Assembly (NCBI RefSeq): GCF_026210795.1
Contig: NC_089429.1
Location: 186,001-250,000 of the forward strand
Length of the DNA: 64,000 nucleotides
From: Rhizophagus irregularis
Lineage: Eukaryota > Glomeromycota > Glomeromycetes > Glomerales > Glomeraceae
Reading direction: 5' to 3'
Under the pieces are notes generated by a model. That model was not told the origin of the DNA. It did not search any database and saw only the letters and a program-made list of their open reading frames with translations. Below are positions 12,400-23,149 of the stretch, piece by piece. Each line of letters starts with the position of its first letter. The first letter of the stretch is position 1. A program made the translations under genes and the position numbers.

Positions 12400-14400
12400 T
12401 TATAGGTGAAAGAAATCCATCATTTTTTGCGAAAAAAATAGCTGCCTCCTAATTATACTTAGGTGAACAACAAGAGGAGTTCTCGCATTTCTTAATATCA
12501 AATGAATATTGATATATTCTGGTGTAGTTTTCTAACTATTTTCAAAGTATAACTAACTCATTAGTACCTTCTTTTTCAGATTCAGAAAATATAATATCAT
12601 TGAATGGAGAACTATTTTGGTCAGTATATTGTACAGTGACTGGTTTTTCAAAAATAGGATCATGTTGCCAAAAAGTACACAAAGCCTTACCAGTATAGCG
12701 AAAATTTCTTATTGCAAATTCTGAATCATCAACCTGGCCTTGAAAATTAAGGCAAGAACTATATTTGTCAATTGGTAATGTTATGCCAGTAAGTTTTTAA
12801 GAGAACGTTACCATATTACGCTCAATAGAATTATATGCTAATTGACCAGATGCATGTATCTGAATGGATAGGTAATTAAGGTCAAAAGCATGAAATATTT
12901 TATAATACTAGTATATATTTTTCATATAGCAGAAATTTTTGTCCAGACCTTTATCAACTAAAATAATCCAAATTAGTTTTATTTGGCTGTCAACTTTTAA
13001 TATTTTATCAAAACGGCTATCTTGAGTTAGAAAATTAAAATCACTCATATGAGTGGCTGAGCTCATGCCAACTTGGTATTATAGATGTATAAAAATTAAA
13101 AGTTGGGCATTATGAAAAGTATCATTCATATCACTTGAGTTAATTAGTAAGTAAACCGACAAGATGAATTTTTGCTGTATACTGATTAGAAAATCATGAT
13201 CAGGTAATATAACTGGCTTTTAAAAACTTTGTATAGTTTGAAATATTCTTCTGACTGCAGGAATACCAAGAGAAACCTTGGTATTATTATCCTGAGAAAT
13301 AATAGTAAAATTAGTTGAAAATAATGTTACAAACTGTTTTGCTCCTTTTACAGATGTAAAACAATAATGTTCATCAATATGCTTATTTCTTTCATTACAT
13401 GAAACTGAAGCATTTGCAACAATAATTAAATAATAGTGGGTCTTTGCTGCTTTAGTATTTGATTGAGATGGTAGCAAATAATTATTAAGGGTAGTGCAAA
13501 AGAAATATTTATTATATTTGGAATTGAGATCCTCTTAAAGATGACAAATAATCTGAACTTTAATAATTTCTTTTCTTCTCTTTTTATCTGCAACTCCAAA
13601 TAAAGATGTGATATGTAATTATTTTTAGAAGGTTGTAAGGTTGCAACTATTACAACATATATATAATACTTTTGTTGTAATTACAACACAATATTATAAT
13701 TATTATATAGTATTATAATTACTACTAGTATTGTAATTATTATATAGTGTTGTAATTATTTTCAATTATACAAATATATATTATAATATATTAATCATTT
13801 TATTTTATGATGATATTTGTTCTATAAAAACTTATTTTTGTAATTTTTATTTTTCAAAAAGAAAATTTTGAATAATCATAAGTGTTATAATATTACAACA
13901 CTTTAACTTTAAAGTAGTAATAGGTTGCAACCCTTACTATTACAACACAAGGTAGTAATTATCAATTACATACTACATCTTTAACTCCAAACTTAATGCA
14001 TTTATGTATATGCTCAATTAAATTGGGATATTGAATTAAAAAAGGTGGATAACTAGGTGAATCATATAGTACTACTTCTTGATACTCCTGTAAGAGTCTT
14101 GCTTTTTTTACTCTACTTTTTTGTTGATATTCTACTTAATATTTCAATTTTTTAATCTTATTATTCTCATTATTATGCAGAACTTGCTTGAAAGTTATCA
14201 TACGCTCCAATAAATTATTCTGAATCTCCAAGTCATTAGTAGAATTATAAACTCGTTGAAATTCAGCAAGCTTCATATTAGTTGTATTAATAGTTTCCAC
14301 AGCTTATTTCTGTGCAGCAGCATTAGAAGGCAGAGTAGAGTCAACTACAATAATCTCTTCAATAGGCCTTTGAAGGACTTGGTTTATTTGAGCTAGAGTT
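12400..14400 (-). pseudogene. Degenerate transposase-like gene of a repeated fungal family
   Basis: Minus-strand translation gives interrupted but recognisable blocks from N to C terminus: HIDEHYCFTSVKGAKQFVTL and IISQDNNTKVSLGIPAV (13.2-13.45 kb); PDHDFLISIQQKFILSVYLL, ATHMSDFNFLTQD and IWIILVDKGLDKN (12.9-13.2 kb); AYNSIERNMVTFS, GITLPIDKYSSCLNFQGQV and NFRYTGKALCTFWQHDPIF (12.6-12.85 kb). Stops and frameshifts separate them. The pattern QD...VD...ER looks like a DDE-type transposase core (inference). I associate this family with highly repeated hypothetical proteins of Rhizophagus, from memory. The upstream part (14.0-14.4 kb) is more decayed. The reading is split by a 383-bp MITE at 13601-13983. 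Confidence 0.6.
13601..13983. mobile_element. 383-bp hAT-type MITE inside the pseudogene
   Basis: The inverted ends taaagatgtgatatgtaatt and aattacatactacatcttta are flanked by the 8-bp direct repeat actccaaa (13593-13600 and 13984-13991). The interior is an AT-rich imperfect palindrome with repeated ttgtaatta and ggttgcaac motifs near both ends. Removing it rejoins the flanking pseudogene sequence. Confidence 0.85.
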
Positions 14401-14535
14401 CTGAACAGGTTGTCCAAATTCAGGTAACCTAATAGGTTGACCTGAATTTTTCAGGTCAGGTTTAGTAATTGCAATTCAGCATCAGTTCAGGTTGTAACAT
14501 CAGTATAACCTGAATGACCTGTTGACCTGAAACTA
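14385..14535. repeat. GGTCAGGT-rich dispersed repeat
   Basis: Begins ctagagttctgaacaggtt and is full of caggt/acctg motifs that can pair with each other. A related start (ctagagctccgcacaggtt) opens the repeat at 51935. Origin unknown; no ORF. Confidence 0.45.
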
Positions 14536-14539
14536 TAAT

Positions 14540-14707
14540 TTTATATAATAAGTAAGTTATGGTATTATAATTCACTTTTTATATTGATTTTATATAATAA
14601 AAGTAAATTGCGATATTGGAATTCACTTTTTTATATCGATTTTATATATAAAAAGTGAATTGCGGTATCGGAATTCACTTTTTTATATCATTTTTATATA
14701 TAAAAAG
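14540..14707. repeat. ~57-bp tandem repeat, left part
   Basis: Units contain aaaaagtgaattgcggtatc followed by ggaattcacttttttatatc. The array resumes at 21669, on the far side of the nested transposon, so the insertion split one tandem array. The MITE target duplication ataaaaag lies in a unit. Confidence 0.8.
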
Positions 14708-14974
14708 AGGACCCCGGATATCTAATATAAAGGTCATAATGGACTTTTGGCCAAAAACACCCCTTTTTGCTGAAACTCAAAAAATCGTTTTTTGTAAATA
14801 TCTCAGCATCCAGTAATTCAATTTTAATGAACTTTTTTTTATTTTGTAGCCCTCATTTAGCTCTACAATTTAAAAAAAAGTTCATCAAAATTGGACCACT
14901 GGATGTAAGGATGGCGCCGAAATTGCTTCTCCAAATCTGCAGTATTGCGGATTTAAGAATTGAATTGCGCATAT

Positions 14975-15240
14975 GAGTCCGCATATCCGCAATGAATCCG
15001 CATATCCGCAATGAATTCGCAAGTCCGCAATGAATCCGCAAATCAATACTGTATCGCAAATCCGCAATGAATCTGCAAGTCCGTAATGAATCCGCAAATC
15101 AATACTGTATCACAAATCCGCAATGAATCCGCAAGTCCGTAATGAATCCGCAAATCAATACTGTATCGCAAATCCGCAATGAATCCACAAGTTCGCAATG
15201 AATCCACAAATCAATACTGTATCGCAAATCCGCAATGTTA
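14975..15240. repeat. Subterminal 56-bp tandem repeats rich in ATCCGCAA
   Basis: The landmark aatactgtatcgcaaatccg recurs at about 15045, 15101, 15157 and 15213, exactly 56 bp apart. Each unit holds several copies of tccgcaa. The same motifs occur in reverse orientation at the right end (21395-21540). Such end-mirrored short motifs are the typical layout of hAT transposase binding sites (known from Ac; applied here by inference). Confidence 0.85.
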
Positions 15241-15473
15241 AATAAAATAATATCAAGTAAAAAACCATCAATTCAAAATAAAGAATTCGTCATCCCGACA
15301 TATTAAAAATTGTTGAAATTAGAAGTGTTATTTTTATAATTTTTTTTTTGTCAAAGTTATTATACTGAATTAAACATACTATTTATTCATCACAATCAAC
15401 TTCGTCTGATGATGATATCATGCTATACCAAGACTTCTTTGATTCAATTTTATACACTTTTTACTCGTAATAT

Positions 15474-15712
15474 TTCTGGACAATTTTGTCCACTTTTTTT
15501 CTATCATTTTTGGACATCCATCGCTTCTGGACAATTTTGTCCACTTTTTTTTCTATCATTTTTGGACATCCATCGCTTCTGGACAATTTTGTCCACTTTT
15601 TTTTCTATCATTTTTGGACATCAATCGCTTCTGGACAATTTTGTCCACTTTTTTTCTATCATTTTTGGACATTCATCGCTTCTGGACAATTTTGTCCACT
15701 TTTTTTTCTTGT
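15474..15712. repeat. ~52-bp tandem array with ggacaattttgtcc core, upstream of the transposase
   Basis: Units read tctggacaattttgtccac, then a T run, then ctatcatttttggacatc and catcgct. There are about four and a half copies. The core is a near-palindrome. The open frames through this array are repeat artefacts. Confidence 0.85.
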
Positions 15713-15937
15713 ATCATTTCTAATCACCTTATTCCTCGTATTGTTTCTGGACAATTTTGTTCAATTTTTCTCTTTGTCCAGTTAAATTTACAAATTTTCA
15801 CATTATTGAAATTTAAACTTCACAATTTACAATTAGGCGTGATCTTAATCAATCAACATCTTGTACTACTAAATCAAACTTTAAAACGATATTGATGACA
15901 AACTCTTTTAATTTCAAGTTTTGCTCTTTATAACGTC

Positions 15938-18298
15938 ATGTCAAGCGGTCCTTCTAAGGTAAGCAAAGGTCGACCACCATCAGATGTATGGTGTAATCAT
16001 ATGATACAAGGTAACATGCAGTCGAGAGGACACTATTCAGTGACGTGTAATTACTGTCGATAATACTGGAGACAAGGAAGGCCCCAAGTCCTCAGTGCAC
16101 ATTTGGCAAACCACTGTAAAAAATGCCCCGATGATGTTTCATTGTATTTTGCCAAAATTGTCGGGAAAAATCTTGCTAAAGAAAAGGAAAAAAGCGCAGA
16201 TGAAGATGAATCAGATTATCCTAACAAAAGGGTTCGATAAACGGGAATTAAGAATTTTTACGGAGGAGGTAAAATAGAAAAAGGACGGAGTGATGAATTA
16301 GACCGGGTGATAACGAAAGCCTACGTGATGTGCAACATACCCTTTAGCACAATCGATAATCCTTGGTTTATCGACATGATAAAGGCGCTGGAGCCAGGAT
16401 ACGATTCACCTTCGTGACGAGTACTAAACGGTACTTTATTGGAGGTGGAATTATCCAGAGTCAATGCACGAGTCAACAATGAATTAGAAAAAAAGTCTAA
16501 TTTTACTATCGGTAAATCTATAATTTCTATAATTGCTTCAAAATATTTTATTAAAAAAATAACTATCCATATATTTTTTATTAGCTCTTGATGGTTGGAC
16601 AGACCCTTGAGGGAATAGCTTATGGGCGTTTATTTTGCTGACACCATCGAGAAAGGAATATCTATTACAACTTGAAGACCTTTCTAAAAATTCACATACC
16701 GCTGAATATTTATCAAAAGTTATAAATGATATAATTTGTAAAGTGGGTATAAGCAAAATTGTCGCTATTGTCAGTGACAATGCTGCCAATGTCGCAGGTG
16801 CCCGTCGAATAATCACGAATGAATATCCATCCATTATCAATATACGATGCATCGCCCATTGCATCAATCTGATAAGTAGTGATATTGTCAAAGTAGATCA
16901 AGTTAAATGTCTTGTAAAACGAGCAAATATTTTAACAAGATACTTCAAAAATTCAACCCTTGCCAGCACTTGGCTTAAAGAAGCGATTGATGCAAAAAAT
17001 ATTGCAGGTGGAGGGCTGAAAACGTACATCGAAACAAGATGGATGACAGTCCATGAATGTACATCTTCGGTGTACAGATTAAAAGATGCTTTATTACATG
17101 TACGTATACTTTATATTTAAATTAATAATAATTAAACCTAATACAAAAATGTTTATTCAATTAGGTCCTGGACAATCATGAACGCGAAATCTCTAATGAA
17201 GCTGTAAAAGCAATTTTGAAAAAAAGAAAAAAAGGGTTTTTGATGACATTCGTATTTTATCAGATATTTTGGAGCCGATAAAAAAAGCAATTCTCATGTT
17301 AGAAGGAAGTAATGTAACTTTAGCAGATTGTTATCTGCATCTTCTTCGTATCGCAGCATTTTTTAAGTCAATGCCAACTGATGATTATAAAGAGTTAAGA
17401 AACTCTTGTATTAGCATTTTTAATAAGCGGTAATGTATTAGGTTAGTATCTTTAATAGAAGATTCAAAATTAATGTTTAATTTTAAATATTTTTTTAATA
17501 GATATAAAGAGTTTGACGAGGATATCTATTTATTAGGTTTCTTCCTTCATCCTAAATACCGAGGTAATTATTTTTTTTATTGTTATTTAAATTCATTTAA
17601 TAATATAAATTTGCAAATTTGTTAGGACATGGAATGCGTGATAATCAATTTGAGCGTCTTAGAAAGTGTGCCCTTCGAATCTGGAAAAACCTTGGGCATA
17701 AAAAAAATTCTGGATTAGAACTTGATGCACAACTTCGTGCATACTTTGATAATTCTGAACCATATAACACGTCTTATTCAGTTCATGACACAGCTTACCA
17801 TTGGTGGAATTCCATAGTTGATGGGAAATTTTCTTCTCTTTCGCGGCTAGCTAAAGTAATATTTTCAATAACTCACACTCGGCAAGTTGTGAAAGATTAT
17901 TTTCAGCCATGGGATGGCTTTTTGGTAAGAGACGTATAAATTTGCAACCAGAAACTATAGAGACAATGGCGAAAATATATCTTTATTCTCTCAAACATGC
18001 TAAAAAAGACTTAAATTATACAAGTAACGGTGATAGCAGTTCAAAGTTAGATGATGATATTCAACTCATGCTGAATACAGTATTTGAAGAAGAAGAAGAA
18101 ATTATGAGTGAGAATGATGATGATAGTTTTAATGAACATCAATCTGATGAAACAAATATGAATGATGAAACATTAGATATTGAAAGCACGGTAGATCTAG
18201 GACCATGGGTCTTTATTGATAATTCTATACTTCCAACTATTACTCGAAGATATGATAGTGATGGTGAAGAGGAATGGGATCCGGAACAATTAAACTAA
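15938..18298 (+). pseudogene. hAT-family transposase with BED zinc finger, broken
   Basis: Starts ATG at 15938. An N-terminal BED-type finger (WCNHM...VTCNYC...HLANHCKKCP) is followed by a hAT core with ALDGWTDP (first catalytic Asp), IVAIVSDNAANVAGARR (second Asp) and IRCIAHCINLI. The C-terminal dimerisation region has YHWWNS and, one frame over, SCERLFSAMGWLFGKRR (catalytic Glu). Introns are visible at 16512-16584, about 17100-17164, about 17430-17500 and about 17563-17625. Premature stops lie at 16061-16063, 16238-16240, 16415-16417 and 16608-16610. Frameshifts lie near 17235 (A-rich run) and near 17875. The acidic tail ends at 18298. The gene is clearly inactive although the family signature is strong. 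Confidence 0.92.
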
Positions 18299-18404
18299 TT
18301 CTTTTTTTTACTTTTATTTTGCCTATATAATATTCATATTTGTACTTATTGTGAACATTTAATATCTAATAAATTTGATAGTATTTTATAATGCATATCA
18401 ACAA

Positions 18405-18560
18405 TTTTGTCCTCCCTTTTTATTTTGGACAAAATTGACCACTTTTGTATTCAGAAAACTTTATTATTTATTTTGGACAAAATTGTCCACTTTTGTATTC
18501 AGAAAACTTTATTTTTTATTTTGGACAAAATTGTCCACTTTATAATCAGAAAACTTTACT
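18405..18560. repeat. Central array of tggacaaaattgtccac units
   Basis: Three units of tggacaaaattgtccac followed by tttgtattcagaaaacttta lie between the convergent 3' ends of the two genes of the hAT element. The core is the reverse complement of the one at 15474. Confidence 0.8.
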
Positions 18561-18768
18561 TTTTTTTGCTTTAGAAACTTTGGACAGAAGCTTCCCCGTG
18601 CAATTTGAAAATATGTAAATGTTACGTTTAATTATCTATACATTTAATTATCTATCTAACGCGTATAACTTATGCCAATATAAAATACATGCTTCTTTGT
18701 TGATAATGATATTACCCACTAACCAACATATTCAATGTATTCACTATTTTTTTTATTTATCCGCTATA

Positions 18769-21242
18769 TTAATGAATTCCTCCCCATAAATTCAACTCTT
18801 CTCTTTTTTTTTGTGCAGTACTATCTGGATTAGCAGTAGACAAGATTTCAGAAAGACGTTCGTTCGACAAACTTGAAATTGATCGACGAGTTTCTAATGT
18901 AGGAACTTGGGACAAAAATACTTCATAATATTCTTGTTTAACGAAAAAATCGCACTTACGGCACCCAGCTTTCGCAAGTTGCGTACTCGTGATTCCTTCA
19001 TTAAATAACCTTCGTAATCGATCACATCCTACCTATTCCTTTGTTCCATTTTGTCGCCAATTTTAAGCACAGACCGCATGAACTGAATAACCCAAGATTT
19101 TGTAGTTTTTATATTATTATTAGGGTCAGTTCTTAATTTTTCTCCAAGTTTAAATAAATCATCATAAATTTGGACCAAGGACACCAAATGTAATAAATTA
19201 AAAGACTCAGCGGCTATAACAAAATTTTCACATTGTAATTCTTGCCTTCGCCATTGATCGATTCGATCTTTAGCAGATTTCTCATCAACGATTTTGACTG
19301 AGTCATCTTTCAGCATTTCATTTAAGTCATTGGATATATCTGATACTTTTAATTCTTCAGAAGCAATGAGTTCGCCATTAAACGATGAATCTGCTAACAA
19401 AATATCGTGAAGTTTCTTTCCCTTTTTGAATAATAACAATTGGGTAGAATTTAATAATTTGGCTTTATCATCGTCGTCATCATTATCATCTGAGAAATTA
19501 CGTTTTCGTACAATGGATTTTGATAACGACACAGATGTTGATGCTTCTAATTCTTCTGATTCCTCCATTTCTGAAGCTAGTGCTTGTGATTCTGCTGATT
19601 CTGCTGATTCCTCCACTGCCATTTCTGAAGGTACTTGTGATTCTGCCACACTTGATTCCGCTGATTTCGCCAATGTCATTTCTGGAGGTACCTTCGCCGA
19701 TGACTTCATTTCTGAAGTTGGTACCCGTGGTTCTATAGATACTATCACTTCTCTAGTTGGCACTTGTGTTGCTAATTTTACTTTAGATGTTATTGATCTT
19801 GTTGGTGGTTTCATCGATGTTTCAACTTCCGTGGTTGATGCTCGTGCTGATGCTGGAACTACTTTGTATTGTGAAGGTGGGTTAAATTCATTAATTTCAC
19901 TGTTGCCAGATTCATCCCTAGTAGAACTTGAATTTGCAGCTTCAGTAGGTTGAAAATTGTTATCCTCATCATCATTAGCAGTACCTAGAAAATTTAGATA
20001 TAAATATTATAAGAAAAATATAATAATCAAGAACAATTTCAGAATTTGATAAATTTAACTTACAGAAGCTACTAATTTTTGCGATCCATTCATCAATGTC
20101 ATCATAATAATTCTTCATTGTGTTCCAGCTGCGGTACGCAGGTAAGGTTGTACTGGCCCACATTATGTCAGAAATAGAAACATCATTTTTTATGTGATCT
20201 TGTCCGCCAAATTTTTCGATACAGCGTATATTCAAATTCGACCAAATTTTTGTTTCAGTGTCAAAAGTAGAAAGATTATTTATGGATAAATCACTGTTTA
20301 ACACACGGGCAAGTTCTGAATCGTTGGGTTTAAGATATAATGACGAGCTGGAAGAGGATTCTAGGCACGTGTGTTCGGGTGTTGAATATTGTAACAATTC
20401 TCTTAATGATTCATTCACGCTACCAGTTGTACCAGATGTAGTTGAACGTGTATTTTCTGGCTATTATTAGAAAATATATAAATAAACAAATAAAATATAA
20501 ACAAAATTAAGATATAAATATTAAAATTCATTCACATATTTACCTGTAAACGAATTACTTCGTATCTACCTTTATATAATTCATATAGCGATTTGTAGCG
20601 TTCAAGTTCAGCCAAATTACCCTAAAAAGTAATGAATTTTGTTCAGAAATGAAATCATTTGTTCTAAAATGAAATGGTTCTGATACCAAGAGAAAAAAGT
20701 GGTCCAGAAACGAAAAGTGGACAAAATTGTCCAGAAACGGAAATTCAAGGGAAAAAAGTGGAACAAAAAAAAATGGACAAAATTGTCCAGAAACGAGAAA
20801 AAGGTAGAACAGAAAAAAGTGGACAAAATTGTCCAGAAACGAGAAAAAGGTAGAACAAAAAAAAAGTGGACAAAATTGTCCAGAAACGAGACAAAAAAAG
20901 TGGACAAAATTGTCCAGAAACGAAAATTCAAGGGAAAAAGGTGGACTGAAAAAAAAATTATAAGCGAAATCAAAATCATTTAAAAAGGGCCTTATGGAAT
21001 ACCTTATTGATGAATGTAAAATCTAAAGCCGATTCTTGCAAGTCAAAATAAACGCGTCTCTCATTCTTTTTGAAAGATAATCTTACTTTATCTTGGTCAA
21101 AATTACATGATTCAATTTTTTTATTAGACTTAGTCCAAATAATTGACAGTGCTAACGAAATTAATTCTTCGTCTTCAGGCAATAGCTCAACTTTTTTTCC
21201 ACGAATCTTTAAATTAAGAGCCGAAGAAGGTGTTTTTGACAT
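18769..21242 (-). CDS. Accessory gene of the hAT element, unknown function (one frameshift)
   Basis: I do not recognise this protein. Exons: 21242-21003 (80 codons), 20621-20544, 20460-20064 and 19984-19029. Junctions are GT...AG and the frame is open for 556 codons to a TAG at 19029. A coherent downstream stretch in the next frame (GCDRLRRLFNEGITSTQLAK, CRKCDFFVKQEYYEVFL, ending LNLWGGIH at 18769) suggests a 1-nt frameshift near 19025 and an original length near 640 aa. Exon 1 encodes a short basic/acidic region (MSKTPSSALNLKIRGKKVEL). Exon 3 is Ser-rich and then holds ASTTLPAYRSWNTMKNYYDD. Exon 4 has Glu/Ser-rich repeats (SEM, AESA), a RKRNFSDDNDDDDD motif that could be nuclear targeting, and a helical C-terminal part. 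Intron 1 contains the 20690-20950 array. Its location between hAT ends suggests a role in transposition, but this is inference. Confidence 0.75.
20690..20955. repeat. gtggacaaaattgtccag array in intron 1 of the accessory gene
   Basis: About five units of aaaagtggacaaaattgtcc followed by agaaacgagaaaaagg-type sequence. Read in the sense of the minus-strand gene, the core is the same as the array upstream of the plus-strand transposase, so both genes have the array near their 5' ends in the same relative orientation. Confidence 0.85.
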
Positions 21243-21394
21243 TTTAATAATAAATTGTTGAAAAAAGTAAATAGAAAAAGAAGAATTTAGATACAATTGT
21301 TTTGATGTTTTGATGCATTATAAATTGATTATATTATAATAGAGTGAGTAATAATACTAAATTTGATGATTCGATATAAATATATAGATTGAGT

Positions 21395-21545
21395 AATGAT
21401 CGTGATACAGTATTTAATTGGCTAATTTGCGGATTTTTTACGGATTTGCGGATAATTGCGGTTTGCGGATTTGCGGATATTTGGACTTCTGAAATCCGCA
21501 AATCCACAATATTGCGGATCCGCAATTAATCCACAATTGCCCAAT
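21395..21545. repeat. Right subterminal cluster of ttgcgga motifs
   Basis: Contains gatacagtatt and many ttgcggat copies (tttgcggataattgcggttt and similar), the mirror image of the left-end 56-bp repeat motifs, then the right inverted end at 21542-21561. Confidence 0.85.
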
Positions 21546-21668
21546 TACGGCACCATCCTTAACTGGATGCCGAGATATTTACAAAAAACGATTTTTTGAG
21601 CCCCTGAAAAATGGGCCAATCTGCCGAAAGTGTGACTTATGACCTGTTTTGGAGATATCCGGGGTCCT

Positions 21669-21785
21669 ATAAAAAGTGAATTGCGGTATCAGAATTCACT
21701 TTTTATATTGATTTTATATTTAAAAAGTTAGTTGCGGTATTGCAATTCACCTTTTTATACAATTTTAATATAAAAAACTGAATCG
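21669..21785. repeat. ~57-bp tandem repeat, right part
   Basis: Continuation of the 14540-14707 array (aaaaagtgaattgcggtatc units), degrading toward 21785. Confidence 0.75.
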
Positions 21786-21789
21786 CAAT

Positions 21790-22150
21790 ATTTTAAAAAA
21801 AATGTTTTGCACCATTTTTTTTGATATTTTTATATGTAATTATTATTATAAAATGCATATAAAATATATAACAAAAATAAAAAAAATTTTAGGGTAAGAA
21901 ATATCAAATTTCACCTGAGATGAGAAATAAATTCACTCTTAATATAATATATTATATATTACTAGTATTCACCTGTTAACTACGTTAACAGTTAGGGGTA
22001 GTCTGTATAACAATTCCGTATATTTATAGTAATACGCACTTTTCAATTTTATTACTTAAAAATTAAAAAAAAAAATTATTTTTTATTTATTCTTTGAGTT
22101 TTGCTAAAGGTGACTTCAAACTATTTTTGTTATGCTCTTTTATTTTTTGT
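21790..22150. other. AT-rich interval without features
   Basis: Poly-A/T tracts and no coding or RNA signal were seen. Confidence 0.4.
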
Positions 22151-22545
22151 CTAAGAACATAAAGATCAATAAAAACGCGAAAATCAAGGATAAGGTTAAA
22201 AAGGAATCACATCCCAAAGATAAAGAACACAAAGATCAATAAAAAACGCGAAAATCAAGGATAAGATCAAAGGGGAATCACATCCCAAAGATAAAGAACA
22301 CAAAGATCAATAAAATCACGAATATCAAGGATAAGATCAAAGGGGAATCACATCCCAAAGATAAAAAGCACAAAGATCAATAAAAAACGTGAAAATCAAA
22401 AATAAGATCAAAGGGTAACCACATCCCAAAGATAAAGAACACAAAGATCAATAAAAAATGCGAAAATCAAGGATAAGATCAAAGGTAATCACATCCCAAA
22501 GATAAAGAGCACAAAGATCAATAAAAATGCAAAAATCAAAGATCA
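22150..22545. repeat. ~70-bp tandem repeat, 5-6 copies
   Basis: Units contain cacaaagatcaataaaaaac, gcgaaaatcaaggataagat and aatcacatcccaaagataaa. Spacing of cacatcccaaagat is about 66-72 bp. It immediately precedes the exon-like unit array. The open frames here are repeat artefacts. Confidence 0.85.
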
Positions 22546-22559
22546 GATCAGAAATGTTA

Positions 22560-23135
22560 GTAGTGTTCTCAAATCAAAAAAAAAACCAAAAAAGAAACAA
22601 AAAAACAAATGCAAATACTCACTTCAAAGCCAAAATCTGGAATCCAAGTCTGTCCCTAAAGAAAAAGAAAGAAAAGAAAAGGAACATTAGTAGTGTTCCA
22701 ATCAAAAAAGAAAAAGAAACAACAAACAACACAAATACTCACTCCAAAACCGAAATCTTGAGTCCAGTAATATCCGAGTACATTCCTAAAGAAAAGAAAG
22801 GAAAAGGAACGTTAGTAGCGTTCCTAAATCAAAAAAAATACCAAAAAAGAAACAAAAAAACAAATGCAAATACTCACTTCAAAGCCAAAATCTGGAGTCC
22901 AAGTCCGTCCTTAAAGAAAAAGAAAGAAAAGAAAAGGAACATTAGTAGTGTTCCAAATCAAAAAAGAAAAAGAAACAACAAACACAAATACTCACTCCAA
23001 AACCGAAATCTTGAGTCCAGTAATATCCGAGTTCATTCCTAAAGAAAAAGAAAGGAAAAGGAACGTTAGTAGCGTTCCTAAATCAAAAAAAAAAGAAATA
23101 AAAAATAACGCGAATACTTACTTCAAAGCCATTTT
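22560..23135 (-). repeat. Array of splice-site-bounded micro-exon-like units, minus strand
   Basis: Read on the minus strand, short blocks of about 33 and 43 nt alternate. One ends ...ATTTTGGCTTTGAA, the other ...GATTTCGGTTTTGGA. Each is preceded by a pyrimidine tract plus tttctttag and followed by gtgagtattt or gtaagtattc. The ~85-90-nt spacers carry palindromes such as ggaacactactaatgttcc, placing ACTAAT/ACTAAC about 35 nt before the acceptor. The two-unit block (about 245 bp) is repeated about twice. The block at the upstream end reads ATGGCTTTGAA then gtaagt. Whether it is spliced or translated is unknown. Confidence 0.65.
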
Positions 23136-23149
23136 ATTTTTTTTTCTTT

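Larger units (their letters stand above)
14906..21561 (+). mobile_element. 6656-bp hAT transposon with transposase and accessory gene
   Basis: The inverted ends are taaggatggcgccgaaattg on the left; the right end, reverse-complemented, is taaggatggtgccgtaattg (18 of 20 identical). The target duplication is actggatg (14898-14905 and 21562-21569), the 8 bp expected of hAT. In order: a 56-bp tandem array near the left end, a 52-bp array, the hAT transposase gene (+), a central array, an accessory gene (-) whose first intron holds another 52-bp-type array, and a right-end cluster of the left-end motif in mirror orientation. The transposase is broken; the accessory gene is nearly intact. Confidence 0.93.
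14708..21668. mobile_element. AGGACC-family palindromic MITE interrupted by a 6.6-kb hAT element
   Basis: The left part is 14708-14905, starting aggaccccggatatc. The right part is 21562-21668, ending gatatccggggtcct. The flanks are ataaaaag at 14700-14707 and 21669-21676. Without the insertion and one copy of its duplication the MITE is 297 bp, agreeing with the intact copies of 293-296 bp elsewhere in the window. Confidence 0.93.

Noticed and set aside
14975-15240. CRISPR-like regular repeats
   Set aside because: The 56-bp period has no unique spacers, the units are simple tandem copies, and the organism is a eukaryote.
15409-15895. Overlapping plus-strand frames of 93-104 codons
   Set aside because: They run through the 52-bp tandem array and owe their openness to the repeat period; no protein signature.
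16061-16610. Stop-codon reassignment as explanation for in-frame TAA/TGA in the hAT gene
   Set aside because: HIRA and the other host genes use TGA and TAA as normal stops, and the hAT gene also has frameshifts, so decay is the simpler reading.
19426-19953. 175-codon Ser/Asp-rich plus-strand frame
   Set aside because: Antisense shadow of exon 4 of the minus-strand accessory gene, whose exon structure and frame are coherent.
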